Of a stretch of DNA of 64,000 nt, positions 17,504 through 26,583 are shown in pieces; the first letter of the stretch is position 1; each line of letters starts with the position of its first letter. The position numbers and the translations under genes were made by a program. The stretch comes from Chthonomonas sp035294505 (GTDB taxonomy: Bacteria; Armatimonadota; Chthonomonadetes; Chthonomonadales; Chthonomonadaceae), in the NCBI RefSeq assembly GCF_035294505.1, contig NZ_DATGKU010000174.1:62001-126000 (forward strand), read 5' to 3'. The notes beneath the pieces were generated by a model. The model worked only from the letters and a program-made list of their open reading frames with translations. It had not been told where the DNA came from and did no database searches.

Positions 17504-19174
17504 ATGCAATCACGAAAACGTTCTTCTGCCCGAAACGCCCAGCTTTCACGGCGAACACTGCTTACCGGTGCTATAGGCGGGTTTTTAACGCCTCTCGCGC
17601 TTCAGATTCGTTCTCGCTCCCAAGGCCCGGCTCTTCATGTCAATGTACTGCTTCAGCGTCACCCCATCAACCCACACATCTATGGCATTAACGAATATGG
17701 TATTGATCCTAGTTTGGCTAAAGAGATCAGACTGCCGGCTACGCGATGGGGTGGCGACGGCACCACACGTTATAACTGGAAAGTAGACGCCTCCAATGCT
17801 GGTGGAGACTGGTTCTTCATGGCCGGAGATGGCAAGGATAATCCTGTACCAGGCCAATCCTCCGACGAATACGTACAAAACGCTCTCGCAGTAGGAGCTA
17901 GCCCCATCATCACCATCCCTATCATCCAGTATATCAATAAGGTCTCACAGTGGGACTGCTCCTTCCCCGTCTCCATCTTTGGTCCGCAACAGGCGGTCAA
18001 CCCCTATGTTCATCCTATCGTCAACGGCAAACAGACCGATGCCGGTAACGGCGTTCGCCCCGATGGAAGCCTCATTACTTTAACCACCGACCAAATCCTG
18101 CGCATTCACATTGTAAACACGCCCGACTTCCAAAAAACGTGGATACGGCACCTAGTCCAAAAGTTCGGTACGGCAGCCCATGGCGGAGTGCCGATCTACC
18201 AAATGGACAACGAGCCGTTCGGTTGGTCGAATACCCATCGCGATGTCCATCCTAACCAGCCCACCTATACCGAGATCGTGGAAAGGACGATCCCCTTCGC
18301 GAAAGCCGTGAAAGAGGTGGACCCAACGGCCAAAGTTCTTGGCCCCGGTGATTTCGGTTTTGCAGCCTATCGCGGATCGCCGGAGAAGAACCCGGGCCAC
18401 CTTTGGAACGTCCAGTACTATCTGCAGGCGCTGCATCAAGCCTCGGAACAAGCCGGTGTCCGTCTGCTAGACTACCTCGATGAGCACTACTATCCCACCA
18501 AAGATGACGGACTTCCCGATAACGACAACGACCCCGCCGTACAAGCGTGGCGTCTGCGGGCCACACGCTCTCTTTGGGACCCCACCTACGTCGAGAAAGA
18601 CTGGATAGGAAAGTACTTCGGCCCTATCGCGCTTATTCCCTCTATGAAAAAGTGGGTAAGCCAGTTCTTCCCCGGATGCAAAATCTCCATCACCGAATAT
18701 AATTTCGGCGCCCTGAACACCCTTAACGGAGCGCTAGCGCAAGCGGATGTGCTGGGTATCTTCGGGCGGGAAGGACTAGACCTTGCCACACTGTGGGGTT
18801 CCCCCAAAGCGACCGATCCCGGCGCCTATGCCTTTCGTATCTACCGCAACTACGACGGAAAGGGTAGCGCTTATGGAGACATATGGGTTCAGTCTGTCAG
18901 CGCGAACCAAGATCAGCTTGCTATCTATGGGGCTCAGCGCTTGAAGGATCATGCCTTAACGCTGGTAATCATCAACAAAACCGACAGCGACCTCACCAGT
19001 CAACTTCATCTCACCGGTTTCTACCCGAAGAGCACAGCAGAGGTCTATCGCTACAGCGGAGCCAATCTGCAGGCCATTGAGCGCCAACCAAATCTAACCG
19101 TCTCCAACACGGGCTTCCAGGCCACCTATCCCGCCAACTCCATCACGCTTATCGTGCTCCACCCTAACATGTAG
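17504..19174 (+). CDS. GH44 family endoglucanase/xyloglucanase-like, Tat-exported
   Basis: A 556-residue protein with a twin-arginine signal (S15-R-R-T-L-L followed by a hydrophobic stretch to about residue 35). The TIM barrel carries the acid/base glutamate E237 in MDNEPFGW and the nucleophile E398 in SITEYNFG, both in GH44 context. A small beta-sandwich completes the C terminus. GH44 enzymes cut beta-1,4-glucans such as carboxymethylcellulose and xyloglucan. Tat export suggests folding or cofactor loading before export. GGAGGT precedes the ATG. Expression is probably controlled through the palindrome at 17434. A strong palindrome overlaps the stop codon. Confidence 0.85.
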   Translation: MQSRKRSSARNAQLSRRTLLTGAIGGFLTPLALQIRSRSQGPALHVNVLLQRHPINPHIYGINEYGIDPSLAKEIRLPATRWGGDGTTRYNWKVDASNAGGDWFFMAGDGKDNPVPGQSSDEYVQNALAVGASPIITIPIIQYINKVSQWDCSFPVSIFGPQQAVNPYVHPIVNGKQTDAGNGVRPDGSLITLTTDQILRIHIVNTPDFQKTWIRHLVQKFGTAAHGGVPIYQMDNEPFGWSNTHRDVHPNQPTYTEIVERTIPFAKAVKEVDPTAKVLGPGDFGFAAYRGSPEKNPGHLWNVQYYLQALHQASEQAGVRLLDYLDEHYYPTKDDGLPDNDNDPAVQAWRLRATRSLWDPTYVEKDWIGKYFGPIALIPSMKKWVSQFFPGCKISITEYNFGALNTLNGALAQADVLGIFGREGLDLATLWGSPKATDPGAYAFRIYRNYDGKGSAYGDIWVQSVSANQDQLAIYGAQRLKDHALTLVIINKTDSDLTSQLHLTGFYPKSTAEVYRYSGANLQAIERQPNLTVSNTGFQATYPANSITLIVLHPNM

Positions 19175-19199
19175 GGGCGGGTTTGAAACCTGCTCCTAC
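19171..19199. repeat. 29-nt palindrome, copy 1 (possible bidirectional terminator)
   Basis: GTAGGGGCGGGTTT, one central G, then AAACCTGCTCCTAC. Two positions pair as G-U wobbles in RNA; the rest pair normally. It overlaps the stop codons of both convergent genes. A near-identical copy with a perfect stem follows the GH116-like gene at 43178. Confidence 0.7.
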
Positions 19200-21772
19200 T
19201 TTGCCTGGATCCCAATCGTTTTCAAGAACTTAGGCATGTCGGTGGCGGGCAAGGGGACAGGGCGTATCGTGGTACGCGGTGTGAACGGCAAGGAGGATGG
19301 CGTAATGAGCAGGGCGTCAATGGAGAAGGTGTAGAGCCTCGTCCGCGGCGCCGTGTCGGCAATCTTGATCGAGAGCGCATGTGAGCCTTGTGATAAGGAC
19401 GCTCGGCCTAAGTAAATCCAACCGAAATATCCGCTAAGATAACGCGGCCCCGCCGGCGTTGTGGTGGTAGGAGGTTGAGGAGGTTGATGATCGATATACC
19501 AAGTGAACGGGGACGTTTGCGGCCCCGGAATCGTGCCGGCGAGCCAAATGTCGTAATCGCCGGATGCATTTACCTCGAAAGTATATCGCGCCGCGTATTC
19601 ATGAATGATCTGCAAAGGCTCTTCAGGAGTTGAAAGTCGCAGATAGGCTCCTCCGGAAGCGCCCGCATTCTGCGCGATCTCGGTAAAATTGTCTAATGCA
19701 GGGTTCTCGCCCTCGATCCAAATAAAAGGACTAAGCGCCGCTGCTAGCCCCTCCACAGCAGGGCGTACTGCCGTGTAGGCACCTAGGTAGTCTTTGCGCC
19801 GCAGAAGCATCGCTGCCTGATCACGCTGCAACTCTCCGAGCGCCCGATCGGCCTTGCTAGCATGAGGCAATAGCATCGTCACCAAGGTTACAGCATCGGT
19901 GGCAGCCTCTGTTGGGATTGGGCTTTCCCCCACCCCGGTAAACACGAGCGGCACATTCGCAAAGCGAACTTCGATGAGGTCTTTTCCTACAACTTTAACG
20001 GGAACGGGGGCACCATCCGGTGTAAAGGCACGTGCTATGTGCGGGTCCGGCACTTGAAGGCGAACCACACGAGGCCCTAAAAGCGAGACCAGAACCGTCT
20101 CCGACCCGCTAGGAAGATGGATAGTATAGCCGCTAAACGAGGGCCACCAGTCGTCAAGCGTCCCCTGAACCGGAGCCGGTATCCAAAATACCGATTCGTC
20201 TCCAGGCACCTGTCCGGTAAACGCTGGGCCTGGCGCTTGAAAGGGATAGTACAGCACTCGTGGAGTTTGCAGAGCGGCAATAGGCGAATCGGTTAGCGTA
20301 TGCGCCGCCCGCTTAAGCCAATCGAGATGATCCGGTGTGACTCCGGTAACGAAGAAGCCTTTAAACCCGAGGTTTTGTAGACTTGCCAACTGCCCTATCA
20401 GATCGGTGTAGGAAGCGTAGCTACCTGCGGTGCCCTCTGGTACCGCAATGAGCCATCGTGGAGGACGACTTAGCGAAGCCACACCGTAAAGCGGCGCCAT
20501 CGAGCGATTGAGGGAAGGTGGCTCTTCAGGCGAAAAAGCTGCGGCCAATCCATCGGGTGGCGAAGAGTCGTTCAACGAAACGTTGGACAGACTTTGCAGC
20601 CCGCCGCTGTAGACAACCGGCACGTCGGCCACATAGCGCTGCAACTCATCTGCAATGGTTTTTAACGCATACCGCAGAGTCTGAGCACGCCAATCGGAGA
20701 AATCGTCCCACCAAGTGGAGAGAGTAGGTTGTGTTACGCGATAGGTATCGCCCGTTGCAGGGTCGTAGAAGTAGGGAAAGCCACGTCCTAAAGACCATAA
20801 TGGGATCAGACGTGCCATCTCTTGGAGAGAGGAAAAGCTTTTTGAGAGCTGCCACTTGGCCGTCAAAGCATCGGGCGTGCCGTATTTGCGAGAGAGGTAG
20901 CTCTCCCACGATATCCGAAACATCTCTGAGTTAGGCACCATAAAAAGGGCTTCGTCGCTAAAACCAAGGGTTGGCCCCAGCGGGTCAAGAAAAAACCGCA
21001 GGCCCGCCCCAAAATGGATTTGCCGCAGCAGGCCTAGAAGACGGTCACGATAGCTATCGAACTCTCCCCACACGTCCGGCAGGCTAACTCCATCGGCATC
21101 TGGAGTGAGTGTTAGCAAAGGCAACAGCAAGGCGACAGGATGCGCCGTTCCATGAAAATCATCCAGCGAGATGCTTGCCACACCGCCATTGATCGTGGCC
21201 ATCCCGGCCCCGATAAGCCTACTATCGGCCGCAGCATCTACAACAAAATAGGCTGCAGATTGCGCATGGCTCACCTGCCACAAAGCCACATTGCGGTTTG
21301 GATCGTCAAATCGGTAGACCGCCGGACGCACTTCAAAACCGGTGAGTGGCTGCTCAATCCCCTTCCCAAACCCAATGCCATAGTGGAAACCTCGCGCCTC
21401 CATCGCATCTATGAGCCGCTGTACCGCCGATGGAGACACCTCCACAAGAGAGCCTGGTGGGGTTATCAACACATCGGTAATGCCGTGTGCTTTGAGGGCA
21501 TCGAGATAGGCTTCATCCGAATGCCAAGCAGAGGGTGTATCCTCCTTAAAAGAGGAGGGAGTAAAGGCAATGCCCACAGGCATGTAAGGCACACTGTTCC
21601 AATTAAGTGTGTTACTTGCCGTTACTTGCCATGTAAACGCCGAGGAGGCTGCAGCAGGCCGATAGGTTCCTGCACGAAAACGGTCAGAGCTTACTGCCTG
21701 GGCGCGGCCATAGAGACCGGGGAGTTGCAGGCAAAGAAACCCAAGTGCGCATAAAAGATGGCGTTTGTGCAT
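19196..21772 (-). CDS. Large secreted glycoside-hydrolase-like protein (GH42-like barrel, C-terminal beta domains)
   Basis: 858 residues with a signal peptide (to about residue 26). The segment around 290-330 (MFRISWESYLSRKYGTPDALTAKW) matches the glycosidase pattern in which a substrate-binding helix follows 'f..yL..kYg....lN..W' in GH42-type barrels. The first 500 residues read as a TIM barrel (ITDVLITPP, YGIGFGKGIE, GGLQSLSN, GFKGFFVTGVTP). The last 150 residues (FIWIEGENPALDNF and on) look like a carbohydrate-binding beta-sandwich. I cannot assign catalytic residues or a family number, so the activity is open. It converges on the GH44 gene. Confidence 0.55.
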   Translation of the reverse strand: MHKRHLLCALGFLCLQLPGLYGRAQAVSSDRFRAGTYRPAAASSAFTWQVTASNTLNWNSVPYMPVGIAFTPSSFKEDTPSAWHSDEAYLDALKAHGITDVLITPPGSLVEVSPSAVQRLIDAMEARGFHYGIGFGKGIEQPLTGFEVRPAVYRFDDPNRNVALWQVSHAQSAAYFVVDAAADSRLIGAGMATINGGVASISLDDFHGTAHPVALLLPLLTLTPDADGVSLPDVWGEFDSYRDRLLGLLRQIHFGAGLRFFLDPLGPTLGFSDEALFMVPNSEMFRISWESYLSRKYGTPDALTAKWQLSKSFSSLQEMARLIPLWSLGRGFPYFYDPATGDTYRVTQPTLSTWWDDFSDWRAQTLRYALKTIADELQRYVADVPVVYSGGLQSLSNVSLNDSSPPDGLAAAFSPEEPPSLNRSMAPLYGVASLSRPPRWLIAVPEGTAGSYASYTDLIGQLASLQNLGFKGFFVTGVTPDHLDWLKRAAHTLTDSPIAALQTPRVLYYPFQAPGPAFTGQVPGDESVFWIPAPVQGTLDDWWPSFSGYTIHLPSGSETVLVSLLGPRVVRLQVPDPHIARAFTPDGAPVPVKVVGKDLIEVRFANVPLVFTGVGESPIPTEAATDAVTLVTMLLPHASKADRALGELQRDQAAMLLRRKDYLGAYTAVRPAVEGLAAALSPFIWIEGENPALDNFTEIAQNAGASGGAYLRLSTPEEPLQIIHEYAARYTFEVNASGDYDIWLAGTIPGPQTSPFTWYIDHQPPQPPTTTTPAGPRYLSGYFGWIYLGRASLSQGSHALSIKIADTAPRTRLYTFSIDALLITPSSLPFTPRTTIRPVPLPATDMPKFLKTIGIQAK

Positions 21773-21803
21773 AACTATCCCGATGCCACACAGAAGCCTT
21801 TCC

Positions 21804-22166
21804 TTAAGTAGGTAGCGGATACTCTTCTACCGGCGAAAAGTGTACCACCGTAACCGTGTCTTCAACGGAGATATCGCTAGAATAGATACGCCTGAGAAGA
21901 GCCACAACATCATCCACAGAGCGGAACTCCGGGTTCTCCTTTTGAATCTCTCTCGGCGAGAGAGCATCTATGGTCTTTACCTCTACCCTATCCAATATGG
22001 CAGTGAAGAGCTTCTGACGCTTTCCGAAGCGCGGCCCTATCGTCACCCAAACGATCATCCCGGCTTTATACTTATCGGTCTTATCCCCAAGACGAATCGT
22101 CACTGTTTTACGACCGGTACGTAAAGCCTCCTCATAGTACTCCGAATAGAAGTTGAGCGCATACAT
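21804..22166 (-). CDS. ASCH/PUA-like domain protein
   Basis: A 120-residue single-domain protein. RKTVTIRLGDKTDKYKAGMIVWVTIG followed by the LFTAILDRVEVKTI strand is the ASCH beta-barrel pattern (related to PUA domains), and LSPREIQKENPEFRSVDDVV forms the helical part. ASCH domains are proposed to bind RNA or nucleotides; a few hydrolyse modified cytidines. It lies upstream of the GH42-like gene on the same strand and downstream of argS, 117 bp away. The function here is not known. Confidence 0.7.
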   Translation of the reverse strand: MYALNFYSEYYEEALRTGRKTVTIRLGDKTDKYKAGMIVWVTIGPRFGKRQKLFTAILDRVEVKTIDALSPREIQKENPEFRSVDDVVALLRRIYSSDISVEDTVTVVHFSPVEEYPLPT

Positions 22167-22283
22167 AGGGTACGAGATATCCTCTTTGTCCTCTTCAACG
22201 GTTTATGGAGACCGTATTGCCTTCCCGTAAGAGCATCGGCCTCCTTCAAAGTCGGCATATGAGCCTAAAGTTTAGCACAAAAC

Positions 22284-24137
22284 TTAAGAGCCGTCAATTT
22301 CACGCCCCTCCTCTGCTGCGTTGTTATCGGCACGCTCCATTCGCTCGGGTGCGGAAACGCCGAGTAAGCCCAATAGGTTATTCAGCACTATCCGAGCGCA
22401 ATTCACCAACGCCAGTCGAGCCTGCACAAGAGAACGATCGGGCTCTCCCTGCGAATTAGGCAAGACCCGACAGTTCTCGTAAAACAGGTTCAACAGGCTG
22501 GCCAAATCTATTGCGTAGCGCGTTAAGCGATGAGGGGCAAAACGCTCCGAGGCCGTTGCCACCTCCTCAGGATAGTCGGCCAGCTTTCGTAAAACCTCTA
22601 GCTCCCTCGGATGGGTCAGCAGATTCCGGTCTACCTGCGCTGCCGACAATACGGCAATGCCCATCTCTTCTGCCTTTCGGAGAATACTGCAAAGCCGCGC
22701 ATGCGCATACTGAACATAGTACACGGGGTTTTCGTTCGATTGACGCTTGGCCAACTCCACATCCACGGTGGCAGGAGTCTCATAGGAGTTCAGAAGGAAA
22801 TAGAAGCGTGCCGCATCACGACCGATCTCATCTACCAAGTCTTCCTTCAGTTCGATGATGGCACCTTTTCGCTTGCCTCCAATAATGGCCTCTCCATCGC
22901 GCATCAGCGAAACCATTTGGGTAAGAATAATATATAGCCGCTCCACGGGATAACCAAGGGCCGCCACAGAAGCCCGCAAACGGGCGACATAGCCGTGATG
23001 ATCGGCCCCAAAAATATCTACGAGGTGGGTAAAGCCACGCTCAAATTTGTCTCTATGATAGGCTGCATCCGCTGCGATATAGGTGGCCTTTTCATTTGAA
23101 CGCACCAAAACCCTGTCTTCATCGTCGCCAAAGGCGGATGTCTTCAACCAAAGTGCCCCATCCTTGCGGTAGGTATATCCACGCTCGGTAAAGAGGCGGA
23201 TGACCTCCTCTACCGCTCCCGATTCGTAGAGACTACTCTCGAAAAACCAACGATCGAAGAAAACCCCAAACGCCTCCAACGCCTGCCGTTGCAACTCCAG
23301 GATAATGCGCAGTGTGGCTTCTCGAAAATATCGATCTTTCTCCTCCGCCTCGCTACTCGCGGTCTCCTCGTCTCCAAGCAGCTCCTTCACCACCGCGGTC
23401 TCGTACCGGTTTCCGATCTCCTCTACGATACGTCGGGCAATGTCGCGCACATATTCACCCAAGTAGCCATTTTTAGGGAAGGGAATGATCGGCTTACTCG
23501 CATCCCCAGTAGAAGGCTCGGTCTCCACATCGCCTTCCGGCATCGCAATGGGATAGCCAAGCTCTTGCAAGTAGCGAACCTTCACCGTCCGAGCAAAAAG
23601 CTCTAGCTGCAACGAGTTGAGCGCATCATTTACGTAGAACTCTCGCTGTACCTCGGCTCCCTCTGCTGCAAATAAGTTGGCTAACACGTCGCCCAGCGCC
23701 GCCGCACGACCGTTTACAACGCTGATCGGGCCGGTTGGGTTCGCGCTAACAAACTCCAAAAGAATCTTCTGACCGACTCGCGCCTGAGAGCGCCCATAGT
23801 CTTTTCCTAACTCCTCAATGCGCACCAAGGTGTCGTAAAGCCAGTTTGGATTCAAAAACAGGTTAAGAAATCCCGGCCCCGCCACCTCCACACGCTCAAT
23901 AATCTTATCGGGGTCTTCAATATGCCGACGGATGATCTCGGCAATCGCGCGACTATCTGCCACATCGGTGAATTTACGCAGAGTCAACGCCAGGTTGCTT
24001 GAATAGTCCCCAAACTGCTTTGACGGGGGCATCTCGAGTTTTACCGTGAAATCATCTGTTGTCAGCTTTAGCTCACCGGCCTCACGCGCTGCCAAAACGG
24101 CTCGCCTGAGGATGTTTGCCAGCTTTTCCGTAATCAC
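22284..24137 (-). CDS. argS: Arginyl-tRNA synthetase
   Basis: 617 residues. The N-terminal Add-1 domain (to about 115) precedes the Rossmann catalytic domain. SANPTGPISVVNGRAAALGD (residues 131-150) is the HIGH region, but the usual H-V/I-G-H tetrad reads S139-V-V-N142. FGADHHGYVARLRASVAALGYP and MVSLMRDGEAIIGGKRKGAII follow in normal order. The C-terminal DALR anticodon-binding domain contains NPVYYVQYAHARLCSILRKAEE. It charges tRNA-Arg. It starts with GTG behind an AGGAG site, 40 bp downstream of the CBS-DUF1385 gene. ArgRS sequences with a degenerate HIGH tetrad exist in several phyla, so loss of function is not implied. Confidence 0.93.
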   Translation of the reverse strand: MITEKLANILRRAVLAAREAGELKLTTDDFTVKLEMPPSKQFGDYSSNLALTLRKFTDVADSRAIAEIIRRHIEDPDKIIERVEVAGPGFLNLFLNPNWLYDTLVRIEELGKDYGRSQARVGQKILLEFVSANPTGPISVVNGRAAALGDVLANLFAAEGAEVQREFYVNDALNSLQLELFARTVKVRYLQELGYPIAMPEGDVETEPSTGDASKPIIPFPKNGYLGEYVRDIARRIVEEIGNRYETAVVKELLGDEETASSEAEEKDRYFREATLRIILELQRQALEAFGVFFDRWFFESSLYESGAVEEVIRLFTERGYTYRKDGALWLKTSAFGDDEDRVLVRSNEKATYIAADAAYHRDKFERGFTHLVDIFGADHHGYVARLRASVAALGYPVERLYIILTQMVSLMRDGEAIIGGKRKGAIIELKEDLVDEIGRDAARFYFLLNSYETPATVDVELAKRQSNENPVYYVQYAHARLCSILRKAEEMGIAVLSAAQVDRNLLTHPRELEVLRKLADYPEEVATASERFAPHRLTRYAIDLASLLNLFYENCRVLPNSQGEPDRSLVQARLALVNCARIVLNNLLGLLGVSAPERMERADNNAAEEGREIDGS

Positions 24138-24177
24138 CTAATAGCCACTCCTCGAAAAAGATAAAAACGATCGTATC

Positions 24178-25413
24178 CTAGCGCAGAAACGCGCTGAGGG
24201 AGGGTATGTAAGAGATAAGAAGGGCAACAATTCCCATTCCGATAAGGGCCTGCAGCAGCCCCATACACCATATTTTTCGGAGAATATGTGGCCGCTTTGG
24301 ATAGCTCTGCAAGTAGCGTTCGATCAGCTCTTGCCCGGCCTGAATGCCCTTCTCCAACTGATGCACACTCGCAGGACGCGTGGTGAACCAGGCCTGCAAA
24401 AAAGCCCCGACACGACGCCATGTGAAGAGCGTCACCAAGCCTGCAAGCACGATAGCGGCATCCTGCAGCCACGGGAAGCAACTGGCCAGCTCCGCCACAA
24501 AGGCAAATATTCCCATCGCTGCCACCAGATTCGTGCCACAGCGCGGGTGTACCCGAGGCATCCGCCGAACGACTGCCACAACAAGCGGCTCCTGGCGCTC
24601 TATGGCGTGAACCGTCTGGTGCTCTGCAGCGTGATAGCCTGCCAGCACCGAAAATCGCATCAAAAGGAGATAAGGCAAAATAACAACGCTACGCACACAC
24701 ACCGCGCAAGCCGACCACCACGGATGAGCCTCCTGAAGTGCGGCATTCATATTGAAAACCCAACGAGGAATAGATGGGACTAACAAGGCCAGTCGCTCTA
24801 GTCCCCAGCTCGAAAGCCATAGGCTTCCGAAAATGAGCAGACCCATAAAAGCTCCGGTTGCCACAAGAGCTAGATTGGATGCTCCGGCTTGGATGCGGCC
24901 ATCGGTAAGGTAGACCCCAAACAGCGTGGCCATCCCCCCAATAGGCGGAAGTTGCGGACGCCACACAGGCTCGGGAAAGAACAGGTCGAGGGGATGAACA
25001 TAGCCCAGGCAGTAGCCCTCTTTATCCACTACCGGCAGCGCCGGTAGGCCTTGGTCTAAACGGCTATGCCAGCGCTCGCGTAACATATCTAGCGAGGTCT
25101 CCGGCGCTACGGTCTCCGCGGCCGGCTCGATAAAGTCGCCCACAGAGGCCCACTTTACCTCATCATCTAGTCCCTTCTCTTTGGCGTAACGCAACAGAGT
25201 TTCGCGCCTCACCATACCCATCAGATGGCCGTCAAGCGTTACCGGCAAGGCTTCTACTCCATAGGTTCGCATCAGATGTAACGCCCGCTCCATACTGTCC
25301 TCAGGAGCCGGCAGAGGCCCTTGACGCAACAGCCCCCTCAGCGTTAGCGGCCAGCGTTCTTGGGTTGCTACCGATGCATTTTGATCTAAAAACCTAACAT
25401 CGCGATCTGACAT
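24178..25413 (-). CDS. CBS-domain pair fused to DUF1385 membrane domain
   Basis: 411 residues in two parts. Residues about 25-150 form two CBS motifs (MERALHLMRTYGVEALPVT..GHLMGMVRRETLL and DMLRERWHSRLDQGLPALPVVDKEGYCLGYVHPLDLF). From about 155 comes a DUF1385 domain: PIGGMATLFGVYLTDGRI, then membrane segments, the YHAAEHQTVHAIE motif and HPRCGTN. CBS pairs usually sense adenosine nucleotides or SAM. DUF1385 proteins are polytopic, of unknown function, and often encoded near translation genes such as prfA and rpmE; here argS is the next gene. I normally see DUF1385 without an N-terminal CBS module. No clear ribosome-binding site precedes the ATG. Confidence 0.8.
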   Translation of the reverse strand: MSDRDVRFLDQNASVATQERWPLTLRGLLRQGPLPAPEDSMERALHLMRTYGVEALPVTLDGHLMGMVRRETLLRYAKEKGLDDEVKWASVGDFIEPAAETVAPETSLDMLRERWHSRLDQGLPALPVVDKEGYCLGYVHPLDLFFPEPVWRPQLPPIGGMATLFGVYLTDGRIQAGASNLALVATGAFMGLLIFGSLWLSSWGLERLALLVPSIPRWVFNMNAALQEAHPWWSACAVCVRSVVILPYLLLMRFSVLAGYHAAEHQTVHAIERQEPLVVAVVRRMPRVHPRCGTNLVAAMGIFAFVAELASCFPWLQDAAIVLAGLVTLFTWRRVGAFLQAWFTTRPASVHQLEKGIQAGQELIERYLQSYPKRPHILRKIWCMGLLQALIGMGIVALLISYIPSLSAFLR

Positions 25414-25441
25414 GGAAATCTATCATCTAAAAAAAGCGATT

Positions 25442-25462
25442 AGCGCCGATAGAGGCGGCGCT
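25442..25462 (+). terminator. Hairpin in the divergent gap before the MoxR gene
   Basis: AGCGCC (25442-25447) pairs with GGCGCT (25457-25462), followed by TTT. It lies between divergent genes, so it does not end a gene; it may be an attenuator-like leader structure for either side. Confidence 0.3.
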
Positions 25463-25511
25463 TTTGAAAATTATACCTTACGCAGCCCTCATTGAAGAAG
25501 AAGACTTGCCT

Positions 25512-25539
25512 TTGCAATTCGTATCGGAATATATATCTC
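25512..25539 (+). promoter_or_regulatory. Possible promoter of the MoxR operon
   Basis: TTGCAA (25512-25517) and TATCTC (25534-25539) are 16 bp apart in an A/T-rich stretch, about 65 bp upstream of the TTG start. The -10 match is poor. Confidence 0.3.
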
Positions 25540-25605
25540 TGGCAAATCTCTGGAATTCGCAGACCGAACCTATCCTCACTACCAGACTTCAGAAAGGGTT
25601 GCAAC

Positions 25606-26550
25606 TTGACACCAGAAGACCTCGCACAAAAAGCGCGACAGATCGCCAATGCCGTGGAAACGGCCATAATCGGCAAAAGCGAAGTGGTCGAGTTGGCGCT
25701 TGCCGTGCTGCTAGCCGAAGGCCATCTGCTCATTGAAGATATCCCCGGTGTGGGCAAGACCACGCTCGCCAAAGCGCTGGCGCGCGCTTTGGGCATCTCC
25801 TTTAAACGCATCCAGTTCACGCCCGATCTCCTCCCTGCCGACATCACCGGCTCCTCCGTTTATAACCAAAAACAGGGGGAATTCGAGGTGCGTCCCGGCC
25901 CGCTCTTCGCCAATATCGTGCTTGCCGATGAGATCAATCGGACAACACCTAAAACCCAGGCCGCCCTGCTCGAATCGATGGAAGAACGCCAAGTTACCAT
26001 AGATGGCAACTCGATTCCCCTTCCCTCCCCCTTCTTTGTCATCGCGACTCAGAACAATATCGAAATGGCCGGCACCTATCCCCTCCCCGAAGCTCAACTT
26101 GATCGCTTCATGGCGCGCCTGGCCATGGGTTACCCCGATCGCGCCGCTGAACGACGCATCCTATCTCAGCAGCAACATACCCGCCCTTTAGAACAGATCG
26201 AACCTGTTACCCATGCCGAAGAGATTGTCGCCATCCAAAAACAGGTGCGCCAAGTTCACGTGGATGCAAGCCTTCAAGAATATGTGCTAGATATTGTAAA
26301 CTATACGCGAAACCAGCCCCAAGTGGTGTTGGGGGCTAGCACGCGCGGCGCCTTGTGCCTGATGCACGCCGGGCAGGCATTAGCGGCGATAAGAGGCCGC
26401 ACCTATGTGAAACCGGATGACATCAAAACACTTGCGGTGGCCGTGCTCGCTCATCGCATTATTGTAAGACCGGAATTCCGACTGCGGGGTACAACCCCTC
26501 AAAGTTGCGTGGAAGAGGCCATACAGCGTATTCGCGTGCCGGTTGACTAG
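25606..26550 (+). CDS. MoxR-type AAA+ ATPase
   Basis: About 315 residues. The Walker A loop is IPGVGKTTL (residues 46-54), the Walker B motif IVLADEINR (104-112), sensor 1 lies in FFVIATQNN, and GTYPLPEAQLDRFM is the MoxR signature. MoxR ATPases act as chaperones or remodelling factors with the DUF58 and transglutaminase partners encoded next. I chose the TTG at 25606, preceded by AGAAAGGG, because the family begins close to this point; upstream extension would add 38 residues of no family likeness. The DUF58 gene follows after 33 bp. Confidence 0.9.
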   Translation: MTPEDLAQKARQIANAVETAIIGKSEVVELALAVLLAEGHLLIEDIPGVGKTTLAKALARALGISFKRIQFTPDLLPADITGSSVYNQKQGEFEVRPGPLFANIVLADEINRTTPKTQAALLESMEERQVTIDGNSIPLPSPFFVIATQNNIEMAGTYPLPEAQLDRFMARLAMGYPDRAAERRILSQQQHTRPLEQIEPVTHAEEIVAIQKQVRQVHVDASLQEYVLDIVNYTRNQPQVVLGASTRGALCLMHAGQALAAIRGRTYVKPDDIKTLAVAVLAHRIIVRPEFRLRGTTPQSCVEEAIQRIRVPVD

Positions 26551-26583
26551 TGAGCGCCTCGTTGAGGAAGGATAGGTTAGAGC

